The notes under the pieces are model-generated. The model was not told the DNA's origin and made no database searches. It saw only the letters and a program-made list of their open reading frames with translations. DNA of 64,000 nucleotides from Runella sp. SP2 (GTDB taxonomy: Bacteria; Bacteroidota; Bacteroidia; Cytophagales; Spirosomataceae): the NCBI RefSeq assembly GCF_003711225.1, contig NZ_CP031030.1, forward strand, positions 4,526,001 through 4,590,000. The letters run 5' to 3'. The number at the start of each line of letters is the position of its first letter. The stretch's first letter is position 1. Both the position numbers and the translations under genes were made by a program. Shown in pieces: positions 52,984-63,500 of the stretch.

Positions 52984-53397
52984 TCACAGATAGTAAGAGG
53001 TTAGACTCTATTCAAATATATGTCTAAATCAATTAGTTGGCATAAAAAGTCGCCTTTGGTTCGCTAATATTTTCTGGTAATTTGATTGCCAGAATGGTAA
53101 TGATTCACTTTCTAACCTTATAGCAAAAAATATCAGGCTTAGACTGCTCCGCTTGCTTGAGCAGAACTATAGTGTCAGAGCTTCGTCAGAAGGTAACTCA
53201 GTTTTTAAATGAGTATGGAGAAAAGCGGTACAAAACGGAGTCTTATATTGATCACCACATTAAAATAGAAAATATTCGCAGGGGTTTGAAAAAGATGAAA
53301 GGACATCCTAAAGTGATAGAGCCGAAAAATTATATAAAATAATAAAATGTTGGGTATATTTGACATCATCAACTCGTCATTCCTACCTCACCTAAGT
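52984..53397. other. Decayed intergenic DNA with a short ORF of doubtful reality
   Basis: A stretch of about 410 nt with no convincing gene. A frame without ATG (53124-53342, TTG at 53157) reads SELRQKVTQFLNEYGEKRYK and IENIRRGLKKMKGHPKV; the Lys-rich, helical composition looks coding, but no family is recognised and the 5' end is lost. I treat it as a remnant. Near its right end lies the -7 element of the next gene (53355-53362). Confidence 0.4.
53355..53362 (+). promoter_or_regulatory. -7 promoter element TATATTTG before the beta-lactamase-type gene
   Basis: Exact TAnnTTTG; transcription would start near 53369, 29 nt before the ATG at 53398. No -33 TTTG at the expected distance. It also lies inside the longest possible frame, supporting the later start. 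Confidence 0.5.
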
Positions 53398-54927
53398 ATG
53401 ACATTCCGCTCCCTGTTTTTGCTCTTGTTGGTTGTTACCAACGTTCTTTTTGCCCAAAAGAAAACGTCAAAAGTACCCGCGCCTACTCCGTTTGAAAGTT
53501 TCGACGGTTTTGTGAATCGGATGCTGACCGAATGGAGAGTACCAGGAGCCTCAGTGGCGATTGTGAAAGATGGTAAATTGCTGTATGCCAAAGGATACGG
53601 CCTCAAAGACATTAAAAACAACTTACCAGTTACTGAAAACACGCTCTTTCCCATTGCCTCGTGCAGCAAATCGTTCACTTCGGCGGCATTGGCGATTCTG
53701 GCCGATGAGGGAAAATTGGACTGGAACAAACCCATCAAAGAGTATTTACCCGATTTCCAACTGGCCGACGAATACGCCACCCGAACCATCACTGCCCGCG
53801 AATTGGTATCACATCGTACGGGATTGCCTCGCCACGATTGGACATGGTTGTACGCCAACCTCGACCGACAAGCGCTCTACCAACGTCTCAAGTTTTTACC
53901 TCTATCGAAACCCGTTTTTGCCCAATACCAATACAACAACCTCATGTACATGACGGCGGGTATTTTGGTGGAACGCCTTTCGGGGAAAAGCTGGGAAGAT
54001 TTTGTCCGCGAAAAAATCCTGACGCCATTAGCAATGAATCAAACAGTATTGACCTACCCTGAGCTTTTTACAAGCAAAGACTATTCATTGTCGTACCGCG
54101 ATAACAATGGGCAATGGGTTGAACAAGGTTTTGGCAGTAATATTGATGCGATTGGACCAGCGGGTTCTATCAAGTCGAGTGCTACAGAGATGGCTAACTG
54201 GCTTTTAATGCAATTAAACAAAGGGGGTTTTGGGCAAAAACAAATCGTATCCGCCGCCAATCTCAAAGAAAATCATACCCCCCAAACCATCGTTCCACCC
54301 GCCGAAGTTACGTTTAGCGAACTTGGATACGCAAGCTACGGCATGGGCTGGAGTATCAACACCTATCGCGGTCATTTGCGATTGGCTCACAACGGCTCCA
54401 TCGAAGGGTATCGTTCACAAATGACCTTTTTTCCCAATAACAACCTCGGCGTGGTGGTCTTGACCAACACAGGATTTGCGGATTATTATTTTGTCAATGC
54501 CATTAGTAACTACGTTTCTGACCAATGGTTAGGGCTTTCGATTATCGACTGGTCGCCGCGTTTAAAAACAGCCCAAGCCGAAGCCAAGGCAAAAACCGAT
54601 AAAGCCAAAGCCGACAACGCCGCTAAACGCAAAACCGACACCCGTCCTTCTCACCCTGCGGAAGCATACAGTGGCGTTTATACGCATCCTGCCTACGGTA
54701 GCATCACCCTCGAAGCCCGCGGAGAAAGCGACTACGTAGGGGCATTTCATGGATTATCGTTTCGTTTGCAACATTACCATTATGATGTTTTTGAAGGAAC
54801 GGGCACGTTTGACCAAAGTAAGTTTGAGTTTAAAATCGACTCACAAGGTGCCATCGACCGCGTGGTTGTTGGGATAGCCAACGCGGGTGATATTGAGTTC
54901 AAAAAAGTATCTCCCCTCGCTAAGTAG
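53398..54927 (+). CDS. Class C beta-lactamase-type serine hydrolase
   Basis: A 509-residue exported protein (start at 53398, signal cleaved after FAQ). The penicillin-binding/serine beta-lactamase fold carries S88-C-S-K91 (catalytic Ser and Lys), the Y-N-N motif in QYQYNNLMYMTAG and the HNG triad in RLAHNGSIEGY. Residues about 400-425 are an Ala/Lys-rich linker and the C-terminal about 85 residues are a DUF3471-like beta domain (HPAEAYSGVYTHPAYG). Such enzymes are more often D-amino acid or cell-wall peptide hydrolases and esterases than true antibiotic-degrading lactamases; the substrate is not evident. Confidence 0.9.
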   Translation: MTFRSLFLLLLVVTNVLFAQKKTSKVPAPTPFESFDGFVNRMLTEWRVPGASVAIVKDGKLLYAKGYGLKDIKNNLPVTENTLFPIASCSKSFTSAALAILADEGKLDWNKPIKEYLPDFQLADEYATRTITARELVSHRTGLPRHDWTWLYANLDRQALYQRLKFLPLSKPVFAQYQYNNLMYMTAGILVERLSGKSWEDFVREKILTPLAMNQTVLTYPELFTSKDYSLSYRDNNGQWVEQGFGSNIDAIGPAGSIKSSATEMANWLLMQLNKGGFGQKQIVSAANLKENHTPQTIVPPAEVTFSELGYASYGMGWSINTYRGHLRLAHNGSIEGYRSQMTFFPNNNLGVVVLTNTGFADYYFVNAISNYVSDQWLGLSIIDWSPRLKTAQAEAKAKTDKAKADNAAKRKTDTRPSHPAEAYSGVYTHPAYGSITLEARGESDYVGAFHGLSFRLQHYHYDVFEGTGTFDQSKFEFKIDSQGAIDRVVVGIANAGDIEFKKVSPLAK

Positions 54928-55045
54928 CTCACTGCCTGTATCCTTTATATCCTCCTACTAATCCATTTATTTCACCGTTTATCCAATTTTCGTAGAGCGA
55001 GCAAACATTGTTTTGTAACCTTGAACTGAAAATCCCGATACAGCG

Positions 55046-56497
55046 ATGAAAAAATGGTTACTCGCCTTTGCGCTGGGTTTTAGTGCATACACCCAGGCTC
55101 AACAAAAATATACCCTCCAACAGTGCGTTGGTATAGCGTTGGAAAACAACTTGCAACTGAAACAACAGGGACTTCAGGTGCAATCTGGCCAAAATACCCT
55201 CGACCAATCGAAGTGGCAGAAATTTCCTACCCTCAATTTAAGCGCCAACCAAGGTTTGCAATCGGGACGTAACATCGACCCTTTTACCAACCAATTTGTG
55301 GAGCAAACGGTCAACTTTTCAAGTTTTCAGTTAAATACTGGCGTCAATTTGTTTAACGGGTACCAACTTAAAAATACCATTAAGCAAAACCAACAGAACC
55401 TCCAGGCGCTGCAAAAAGACGTTGAAAGTAACCGCAACGCGCTTATTTTGAACGTGGCTACGTCGTATCTCAACGTTCTCAATAACCAAGAGCAGTTGGA
55501 GTTTGCCCGCCGCCAAGCCGAAACAACGCGGCTTCAGTTGGAGCGCACTGAGAAATTGGTAAAAGCAGGGTCATTACCCGAAATCAACCTTTACGATATT
55601 CGTTCGCAATTGGCCAATGATGAGTTGTCGATTGTCAATGCCCAAAACAGCATCGAAATTGCGAAATTGACCCTCAAGCAGTACCTCAATTTGCCTGCCA
55701 GCGACAATTTTGACCTTATCCCCATTAATTTACCCCTTCCCTCAACGTCAGCACCTTATGATGCGACGTTGGAGCAAGTCTATAACGCCGCCATCAAATA
55801 CCTACCCGATATGGAAGCAGCCACGCTTCGGATTGAAAGTGCCAAAACAGGCATTGAGATTGCACGCGGTGCCAAACTGCCCTCGTTGTCGCTCGGTGGA
55901 GGTTTAAGTTCGTCTTTTTCAAGTGCCGCCCCTAAACAGCGTTTTGTAGGCGACGGTGGCGCTTCTAGGGTCGTGGACGTTCCTTCGACAACCAAGTACG
56001 TTTCTTATGGTGGCTTCACTGTTCCTTTGATTGAAAAAACAACGATTCCTAGCGGATCAATCCAAAACTTTGGATACCTCGACCAGTTGAATTTCAACCG
56101 CAATGCTTCGTTGTCGTTGTTGCTTCGTGTACCGATTTTTAACGCTTATCAAGTAAGATACCGCATTGCAAATGCTCAAATTCAGCAGAAAAATGCCGAA
56201 TATCAATCTGAAATCGTTCGTAACCAAGTACGCCAAACAATAGAACAGGCATACTATACCATGCTCAACGCTGCCAAACGTTACGATGCTACGGCTAAGC
56301 AAATCGAATCGCTGGAGTTATCGTTCAAAGCTGCCGAGGCCCGCCTCAATGCGGGAGCCATCAACGCTGTTGAATACAACATTTCAAAAAATAACCTCGA
56401 CCGCTCACGAGCAAGCCTTATTCAGGCCAAATACGAGTACATTTTCCGTACAAAGATTTTGGATTTCTACCAAAACAAGCCATTGTCGCTTGAGTAG
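55046..56497 (+). CDS. TolC-family outer-membrane efflux protein
   Basis: The 483-residue protein has a signal peptide (about 1-18, cleavage at TQA-Q) and two long alpha-helical coiled-coil halves separated by a short beta-barrel segment, the TolC fold. Repeated words such as YTLQQCVGIALENN and VEYNISKNNLDRSRASLIQAKYEY are typical. It should form the outer-membrane duct for the adaptor encoded 69 nt downstream. An imperfect TAACCTTG element lies at 55016-55023. No inner-membrane pump gene is adjacent. Confidence 0.93.
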   Translation: MKKWLLAFALGFSAYTQAQQKYTLQQCVGIALENNLQLKQQGLQVQSGQNTLDQSKWQKFPTLNLSANQGLQSGRNIDPFTNQFVEQTVNFSSFQLNTGVNLFNGYQLKNTIKQNQQNLQALQKDVESNRNALILNVATSYLNVLNNQEQLEFARRQAETTRLQLERTEKLVKAGSLPEINLYDIRSQLANDELSIVNAQNSIEIAKLTLKQYLNLPASDNFDLIPINLPLPSTSAPYDATLEQVYNAAIKYLPDMEAATLRIESAKTGIEIARGAKLPSLSLGGGLSSSFSSAAPKQRFVGDGGASRVVDVPSTTKYVSYGGFTVPLIEKTTIPSGSIQNFGYLDQLNFNRNASLSLLLRVPIFNAYQVRYRIANAQIQQKNAEYQSEIVRNQVRQTIEQAYYTMLNAAKRYDATAKQIESLELSFKAAEARLNAGAINAVEYNISKNNLDRSRASLIQAKYEYIFRTKILDFYQNKPLSLE

Positions 56498-56566
56498 TAA
56501 ATCCCCTCTTTTCCTAACCGCATCAACCGAAACCGAACTGACTAAAATCAAAATTTATCGTAGGCC

Positions 56567-57964
56567 ATGGCACAAAAATCTTCTTCAAAAATATGGTGGA
56601 TACTCGGAGGCGTTGTAGTTGCCCTCGGTGCAGGACTGTTTATTGCCAAACAAGCTGGATGGATTGGCAAAGTGAAACCCACCGAAGTAGAATTTACCAA
56701 AGTAAAACGCTCTGACATCATTGAGCGCGTAAGTGCGTCGGGGAAAGTTCAGCCAGAAATAGAAGTAAAAATCAGCCCTGACGTTCCTGGAGAAATCATT
56801 GGCTTGTACGTAGAAGAAGGCGATTCAGTAGTAAAAGGCCAATTGTTAGCCAAAATTCGCCCCGACAACTACGAAGCGCTTTTGGCACGTTCGCAGGCGT
56901 CGGTCAACTCAAGTAAGGCCGAAGTAGAACGTTCAAAAGCATCGCTTGCTCAGTCGAATGCGCAGCTGATTCGTGCTAAAACAGAATATGAACGTAATCA
57001 GAAACTACTAGCTGACAAAGTGGTAGCAGAAGCTGATTTTCAGCGCAGTGAGGCCGACTATCGCGTGGCACAACAGAACGTAGAAGCGGCTAAAGCTGCC
57101 GTTGAAGCGTCAAAATTTAACGTACAAAGTGCCGAAGCAGCGCTCCGTGATGCGGCAGAAAACTTGCGCAAAACCACCATTTATGCGCCACAGAGCGGTA
57201 CTATTTCAAAACTAAACGTAGAACTAGGCGACCGTGTCGTAGGAACTTCCCAAATGGCAGGGACTGAAATGATGCGTATTGCCAACCTCAACAACATGGA
57301 AGTTCGCGTGGACGTAAACGAAAACGACATCGTGCGGGTCAATTTGGGCGATACCGTCGAGATTGAAGTTGACTCCTACGCTGACCGTAAGTTTAAGGGG
57401 ATGGTCACTGAAATTGCCAACACAGCCAACGGCGTTGGAACGGCAACAGCCGCTTCTAACTCTGCGGATGCCGTAACAGAGTTTGAAGTAAAAATCAAGA
57501 TTCTGAACTCATCGTATCGTGATTTGATGGCCAAGCGTGCTAAAAAATCATACCCTTTCAAACCAGGAATGACTGCCGCCGTTGAAATCATTACTGAACG
57601 TAAGTTGGGCGTTTTATCAGTACCAATTTCAGCCGTCACAACCCGTGGGAAAGATGATGAAAATGGAGAGAAGAAAGAAGACGAGGAAGCTGCTGCTACT
57701 TCCAACAGCACCGAATCAAAAACAAAGAAAGAAGAGAAACTGAAAGAGCTAGTTTTCATCAACGACAAAGGCAAAGCGGCTACGCGTGAGGTAGTAACTG
57801 GCATCAGCGATTTTGAAAACATTGAAGTTATCTCAGGGCTTAAAGAAGGCGAAGAAATCATTTCTGGGCCGTTTATCGAAGTCTCAAAGCGCCTTAAAGT
57901 AGGTACGTTGGTAGGCAAAAAGGTTGAAAAGAAAAAAGACGCAAAAGACACGAAGCAAGAGTAA
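56567..57964 (+). CDS. MacA-type periplasmic adaptor (membrane fusion protein)
   Basis: A 465-residue membrane fusion protein: an N-terminal membrane anchor (about 10-28), a biotinyl-lipoyl-like hairpin split by a long coiled coil (about 90-215, with LLARSQASVNSSKAEVER repeats) and beta-barrel domains. An acidic/lysine-rich stretch (about 362-395) is an insertion. It bridges an inner-membrane pump and the TolC partner just upstream; MacB-type ATPase or permease genes are not next to it, but a MacB-like permease is at 40118. The pair is closed by a strong terminator at 58008. Confidence 0.92.
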   Translation: MAQKSSSKIWWILGGVVVALGAGLFIAKQAGWIGKVKPTEVEFTKVKRSDIIERVSASGKVQPEIEVKISPDVPGEIIGLYVEEGDSVVKGQLLAKIRPDNYEALLARSQASVNSSKAEVERSKASLAQSNAQLIRAKTEYERNQKLLADKVVAEADFQRSEADYRVAQQNVEAAKAAVEASKFNVQSAEAALRDAAENLRKTTIYAPQSGTISKLNVELGDRVVGTSQMAGTEMMRIANLNNMEVRVDVNENDIVRVNLGDTVEIEVDSYADRKFKGMVTEIANTANGVGTATAASNSADAVTEFEVKIKILNSSYRDLMAKRAKKSYPFKPGMTAAVEIITERKLGVLSVPISAVTTRGKDDENGEKKEDEEAAATSNSTESKTKKEEKLKELVFINDKGKAATREVVTGISDFENIEVISGLKEGEEIISGPFIEVSKRLKVGTLVGKKVEKKKDAKDTKQE

Positions 57965-58007
57965 GTTTACGTCGTTTAGGTACATTATTTTAAAGGTTTC
58001 CATCCAA

Positions 58008-58040
58008 TGGAATGTTCTTCAAAAGAGCATTCCATTTTTT
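58008..58040 (+). terminator. Intrinsic terminator of the tolC-macA pair
   Basis: TGGAATGTTCT (58008-58018) pairs with AGAGCATTCCA (58024-58034), one G-T, loop of five, and a T-run at 58035-58040. Confidence 0.9.
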
Positions 58041-58111
58041 ATTACAAGGGCATTCTCCATTAAAAACATAGGGTTTTGCGGTGGCTTTATCATTTTTTAA
58101 GGGAAAGTACT

Positions 58112-58119
58112 TAAATTTG
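58112..58119 (+). promoter_or_regulatory. -7 promoter element TAAATTTG before the OmpA-family gene
   Basis: Exact TAnnTTTG; start of transcription near 58126 leaves a 19-nt leader to the ATG at 58145. The -33 position shows TTTA at 22-nt spacing. Confidence 0.5.
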
Positions 58120-58144
58120 CCCATTCTCCTATTTCCCCTAACCT

Positions 58145-60271
58145 ATGCGTCTTACAGTCAGTTTTTTAGTTTTTTTGGCAAGTTTGTATTCGTCTGTCCT
58201 CTGGGGACAAACCGAATTCCGTCTTGGCGTCGAAGTTCGAGACAAATACACCAAACGTCCGCTTGTGCCGATTGTTTCGGTTTTGGCCGTGAATACCGAA
58301 TCCGAATTACCAGGCCAAATGGTGAACGATGCCTACGTCGTAAAAGTAAACCCAGGCACCCAATATCAAGTATTTGTTGCTTTTCAAGAGTACAAAACCT
58401 ACCGCCAAACGCACACCTTTGAGGCGGGTACCCCTTCCGCCACAGGCTATTTCCCTTTTGTGATTGACCTCGAACCTCTCAATCCACCCAAAACATTTGC
58501 GGTGGCCAATAGCGCAAACGCTGGGCATACCATTTTAGTGATTGACAAAGCCCAACGTTCGATTGTGGCCAAGGCGGTCGTCACCATCAAAGACGACCGA
58601 AGTGGGCAATTTATTACCGCCAAAAAGAATCCTAACGTTGGAGGTAGCTGGCTGGCTGAGTTAAAAGATACTGAGCAATATACCCTCGAAGTCAGTGCTC
58701 CCGAGTACGAAACTTACAAGAGCTCGCTCAAAATCAAACCAGGGGAAGCCACAGAAGTAGTGCTAAACAGAATCCCCAAACAAGAGCTAAAATTTGTTGC
58801 CATTGACGCCCTCACCAACAAACCCGTAGCGGCTCAATTTAAGCTTTCGGACGAAATAAAAGAAAGCTATACAGGTACCACAAACGCAGAAGGAAGCATA
58901 TTTAACCCTACCGTGGTCGTTCAAAAACAACCTTATAACCTGTCCGTTATCGCCAGTGGTTACCGCCGTTACGAATCAAAACTTTCGATTACGGCTACCT
59001 CCTCTGCGCCTGCCACACCACAAATAATTAAGCTCTCAAAAGTAGATGTTATCCTAAAAATTAGAATCATTGAAGAGCAATCTGGCCAGCCAATCGTCGC
59101 CAACTTGCGGGTGATTGACCAAGCCGATAAACGTGCCATTCTCAACATTAAAGGAACCCCTGAAGGGCAAGCTGTCACACCCATTAGCCCTGGTCATCAA
59201 TACATTATTGAAGCAGAAGCCAAGGGTTTCATGTCGTACCAACAACCGCTGGACAAAGTACTCCCACTCCTGACTGAAACGAGCGACTTGACCGTCAAAC
59301 TTACCAAAATCGACGACACTTACCTTAGCCTCACCGCAACCGACGCCAACACAGGACAACGTATCCCAGCCATTTTTAAAATTACGGCTTCTGCCACCGA
59401 ACAAACAACGGAAGTAAGGGGCACAACCTCAAGCATTGCCAAACATAAAATAAAAGAACCTGATATTTATAAAATTGAAGTCATTTCAAATGGCTATCAA
59501 TCGGTTACACACGACCTTGATGCCGAAGAGATGAAGGTGGGGCAAGTGTTTTCGTACGAAGCCAAACTTGCACCCAACGCGGCCAAACCCGCTATCTCAC
59601 CTTCGCATGTATTCACGTTTAAAGTACTAGATGCCCAATCGCGAAGAAGTATCCCTAATCTCCGTTTTCGCATCACCAGTATTGCCACCCAAAAAGCGAT
59701 TCCGACCAAAGTAAGATACGCCTATGTGACCACCCAACTTTTCCTCGACCAAGCCTATCTGGTGGAAGCCGAGGCCAACGGCTACGAAATGTACTCAATG
59801 CGCATCAACGCGGGTGATTGGGCAAAAAGAGGCGAATACCTGACCAATATTTCGTTGATTTCTCAAAAAAAAGCCGCTGCTAAAGGCAAGCCCGTTGTAA
59901 ACGAAAAAATCTTTGACAATATCAAAGCAGGCCAAACATTGACGATTGAAGATAATGTTTATTTTGACCAAAGTAGTTATATCTTACGGCCAGAAGCTTA
60001 CGGCCAACTAAACCGCCTAGCGGTGATTATGGCAAAAAATGCTGACATTAAAATCGAAATCGTAGGCCATACGGATAACATAGGCGATCCTAGGCTCAAT
60101 CAAACCCTTTCGGAGCAGCGTGCTAAAGTAATCGCCAACTACCTTATCAATCAAGGCGCGACTGAAGCCAACATTGCCCACCGTGGCGAAGGCCAAAGCA
60201 AACCCATTGCTCCCAATGATTCGGAAGAGAATCGCCAGCGCAACCGTCGGGTACAGTTCCTGATTAAATAA
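58145..60271 (+). CDS. OmpA-family peptidoglycan-binding protein with six internal repeats
   Basis: The 708-residue protein has a signal peptide (about 1-22), six beta-sandwich-like repeats starting near residues 25, 127, 215, 301, 392 and 489, and an OmpA domain (about 600-708). Each repeat opens with a pattern like V-x-D-x-x-x-x-x-P-(I/V)-x-A, for example DAQSRRSIPNLRFRI or DANTGQRIPAIFKI. The OmpA domain has VYFDQSSYILRPEAYGQL, the peptidoglycan-binding GHTDNIGDPRLNQTLSEQRA and NRRVQFLIK. It should anchor an extended periplasmic or surface stalk to the cell wall. Followed by a 16-bp terminator. Confidence 0.9.
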   Translation: MRLTVSFLVFLASLYSSVLWGQTEFRLGVEVRDKYTKRPLVPIVSVLAVNTESELPGQMVNDAYVVKVNPGTQYQVFVAFQEYKTYRQTHTFEAGTPSATGYFPFVIDLEPLNPPKTFAVANSANAGHTILVIDKAQRSIVAKAVVTIKDDRSGQFITAKKNPNVGGSWLAELKDTEQYTLEVSAPEYETYKSSLKIKPGEATEVVLNRIPKQELKFVAIDALTNKPVAAQFKLSDEIKESYTGTTNAEGSIFNPTVVVQKQPYNLSVIASGYRRYESKLSITATSSAPATPQIIKLSKVDVILKIRIIEEQSGQPIVANLRVIDQADKRAILNIKGTPEGQAVTPISPGHQYIIEAEAKGFMSYQQPLDKVLPLLTETSDLTVKLTKIDDTYLSLTATDANTGQRIPAIFKITASATEQTTEVRGTTSSIAKHKIKEPDIYKIEVISNGYQSVTHDLDAEEMKVGQVFSYEAKLAPNAAKPAISPSHVFTFKVLDAQSRRSIPNLRFRITSIATQKAIPTKVRYAYVTTQLFLDQAYLVEAEANGYEMYSMRINAGDWAKRGEYLTNISLISQKKAAAKGKPVVNEKIFDNIKAGQTLTIEDNVYFDQSSYILRPEAYGQLNRLAVIMAKNADIKIEIVGHTDNIGDPRLNQTLSEQRAKVIANYLINQGATEANIAHRGEGQSKPIAPNDSEENRQRNRRVQFLIK

Positions 60272-60291
60272 CAGCCTTCAAGTATGTCTTG

Positions 60292-60332
60292 AGCAAGGGA
60301 GCCTATCTTTAAAATGGATAGGCTCCCTTGCT
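60292..60332 (+). terminator. Intrinsic terminator of the OmpA-family gene
   Basis: A 16-bp perfect stem, 60292-60307 with 60317-60332, around a 9-nt loop, followed by the short T-run GTTTCT. Confidence 0.85.
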
Positions 60333-60489
60333 GTTTCTACCCTTCATGCTATTTTTTATACCAAAATCTGCTATCCCCACCTTATTTATCGACATACAGG
60401 TTACTAATTTCGACCAAACCATATTTTTCCGAAAAATATTTTTTTTTAAATTTTTAAAGTAAAAATGACATTTTTCCTAGTTTTACAAT

Positions 60490-60510
60490 AAGAACGGTTT
60501 TACTGTTCTT
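60490..60510 (+). promoter_or_regulatory. Imperfect palindrome upstream of the SusC-type gene
   Basis: AAGAACGGT (60490-60498) and ACTGTTCTT (60502-60510) form a 9-bp inverted repeat with one G-T, about 42 nt ahead of the ATG at 60552. It lies in a very AT-rich leader and could be an operator or an mRNA hairpin. No full TTTG-N19-TAnnTTTG promoter is visible here. Confidence 0.35.
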
Positions 60511-60551
60511 TGTTATTGCTCATTCTATCTATCTAACTTTTTTTTTAACAC

Positions 60552-63500
60552 ATGAAAAAACAGCTCTACCTAGCTGCGTTGTTGTGGCTTGTCGTACTGA
60601 CAACATGGGCACAAAGCCGCCTCACTGGCCGCGTCACTGACTCAAATGATGGTAATCCCTTACCTGGTGTTAGTGTACTCATCAAAGGGACCAACACAGG
60701 TGTTACCACCGACGGCGAAGGCCGCTTCACACTCACCCCTCCATCTGCTGGCGCAACACTTGTGGTATCGTACATTGGCTACATTACACAAGAGATTGCG
60801 ATTGGAAACCGTACGACAATTGATGTCTCTTTGGCCGTCGATGTAAAGTCGCTTTCGGAAGTAGTTGTAACAGGCTATGCCTCACAGCGTAAAAAAGACA
60901 TTACTGGAGCCGTCACTGTGGTAAGTGCCAAAGAACTTACGGCAACCCCTGCGGCCAGCGTTACCCAAATGCTCCAAGGACGTGCCTCAGGGGTAGTTGT
61001 CGGAAACGATAACTCACCAGGTGGCGGTACCATGGTGCGTATTCGCGGGTTTGGCTCAATCAACAACAACAGCCCCCTTTACGTAATCGACGGTGTTCCT
61101 ACCCAAGGTACGTTGAACCAATTGAATCCCAACGACATCGAGTCGATGCAGGTGTTGAAAGATGCCTCAGCGGCTTCTATTTACGGAGCGCGGGCTGCCA
61201 ACGGGGTCGTCATCATAACGACAAAAAAAGGTAAAACAGGTGAGCCAAACATCACATTTGACTTCTACAGCGGTACACAACGCCCAGGCAGAATGCTCCC
61301 ACTTCTCAACACCCAAGAACTTGGACAGTACCTCTACGAATCTGAGCTTGGTGCTGGAAAAAACCCTTCGGCAACATCACCTTCGGCACAGTATAAATTT
61401 GGCCCTAACGGTGAGCAAACGATTGCTGACTATATTTATCCAAACGTATATGGCGCATTGCCTTCTAACTATACCTATACCAACGACATCGCCGATCCAA
61501 ATTTAGGTAGAACGGCTTTCAACATTACGAAAGCCAACAAAGAAGGTACTGACTGGCAAGATGTGATTTTTGACCCTGCCCCTATCGCTAACTTCCAAGT
61601 AGGAGCTACGGGCGGTATGAAGTCAGGTAAGTATGCGATTTCGGCCAACTACTTCAAACAAGACGGTATCTTACGCTATACCAAGTACGACAGATACTCT
61701 GTCCGTGCCAACACGGAGTTTACCAAAGGAAAACTTACCATCGGAGAAAACTTTACGTTCTCTTACGACGAAAGACAAGGGATTACGAACAACGATGAGT
61801 CAAACCCTATCATGTTTGCCATTCGTGTTCACCCGATTATTCCTGTGTTTGACATCACTGGTGGTCCTGCCGAATTGGGTGGAACAAACACTTCTCCTTA
61901 CAACGGTTTTGCGGGAAGTAGAGGTAGTAACCTCGGGAATGCCCCTAACCCATTGGCACGTTTGTACCGTGAAAAAGACAACATTACCAAAGGTTCGCAC
62001 GTGTTCGGAAACGTATTTGCTGAGTTAGACATCCTTCCTGGGTTGAAAGCACGTACAAGCCTTGGTTTGGAATATAACCAATACAACCGCTCAGAGTACT
62101 TCCACCGCGACATTGAAGCAGCCGAAGCACGTAACGCCAACAGTTTGAACGTGATTAATCAATTCGACCGTTCATTGACGTGGTTTAACACCTTAAACTA
62201 CAGCAAAACAATAGGCGTTCACAATTTCAACGTACTCGTAGGTACAGAAGCCGTTAAAACGTATGCGTTTGCTTTCCAAGCCAGTCGTAGTGCTTTTGCA
62301 TTCGATGACTTGGATTACCGCTACCTTGATGCAGGTTCGGCCTCAGGTTTGAGCAACGCAGGTGGTGGCGCAACGCTCAGTGCATTGTTCTCACAGTTTG
62401 GAAAAATCAACTACGCGTACAAAGACTTCATTCTTGCTGACTTCACCCTTCGTCGCGACGGTTCTTCACGTTTCTCAGCAGCCAACCGCTACGCCATCTT
62501 CCCTGCATTCTCGGTGGGTATGCGTATGACCGAGCTTGGTTTTATGAAAGAAGTGAAGTTTATCAACGACTTGAAAGTACGGGCAGGCTGGGGTAAAACA
62601 GGAAACCAGTTGATTCCTAACGTTTACAACGCTTACACGCTTTACGCAGCAGACCCATCTAACAATGCCTACGACATCAACGGTACAGGAACGTCCATCG
62701 TTGGAGGTTTTGACCTTGTGCAATTTGGTAACCCACAAGGTAAATGGGAAACCAACACCTCTACTAACATCGGTATTGACGCGGTGTTGTTGAACAACAA
62801 AGTGGAATTGGTGGTGGACTGGTACAACCGTCTGACAAGCAACATGCTTACCCAAATTGCGATTCCACGTACGGCAGGAACGGGTACGATTCCATTCACA
62901 AACATTGGTTCGGTACAGAACCGTGGGATTGACCTTGGTATCAACTTCCGTGACAAAAAAGGAGACTTCCGCTACCAAGTAGGTGTAAACTTTGGCCACT
63001 ACAAAAACGAAGTAAAGAAATTGAACGACGACCCGAACGCGACGGTATTTGGTTTTACAACTCGTCTTCCAGCAATTTCTGCCACCAAAGCTGGTTTGCC
63101 AATTGCTAGTTACTATGGTTATATCGTAGATGGTATCATCAAAGACGACGCAGAAGCTGCTGCTGCTCCTAAGTTTGGAACATATACCAGAGCGGGGGTA
63201 TTCAAATTCCGTGATATTAACGGGGATGGCGTAATCACTGCCGCTGACCGTACCATTATGGGTAACCCTCACCCTGACTTTACCTATGGTATCAACGTCA
63301 ATGTGGGTTACAAAAACTGGGATTTGACCATGTTTGGTCAAGGTGTTCAGGGCAATCAAATCTTCAACTACGTTCGTTACTGGACAGACTTCAACGTATT
63401 CCAAGGCAACCGCTCGAAAGACATGTTGTACAGCTCTTGGAGAAAACCAGGCGACGATGCGAAACTTCCTCGCTTGAATTCTGGGGATGCTACCAGCCAA

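Noticed and set aside
53157-53342. 61-codon ORF as a real gene
   Set aside because: Starts only at TTG, has no family, no clear ribosome site, and lies in decayed DNA; recorded as a doubtful remnant.
53398-54927. True antibiotic-resistance beta-lactamase
   Set aside because: The fold is right, but the long size, linker and DUF3471-like tail are typical of cell-wall or esterase homologues; resistance cannot be claimed from sequence.
61952-61970. TTGGCACGTTTGTACC as a sigma-54 promoter
   Set aside because: It lies inside the SusC coding frame and the -12 half is at the wrong spacing.
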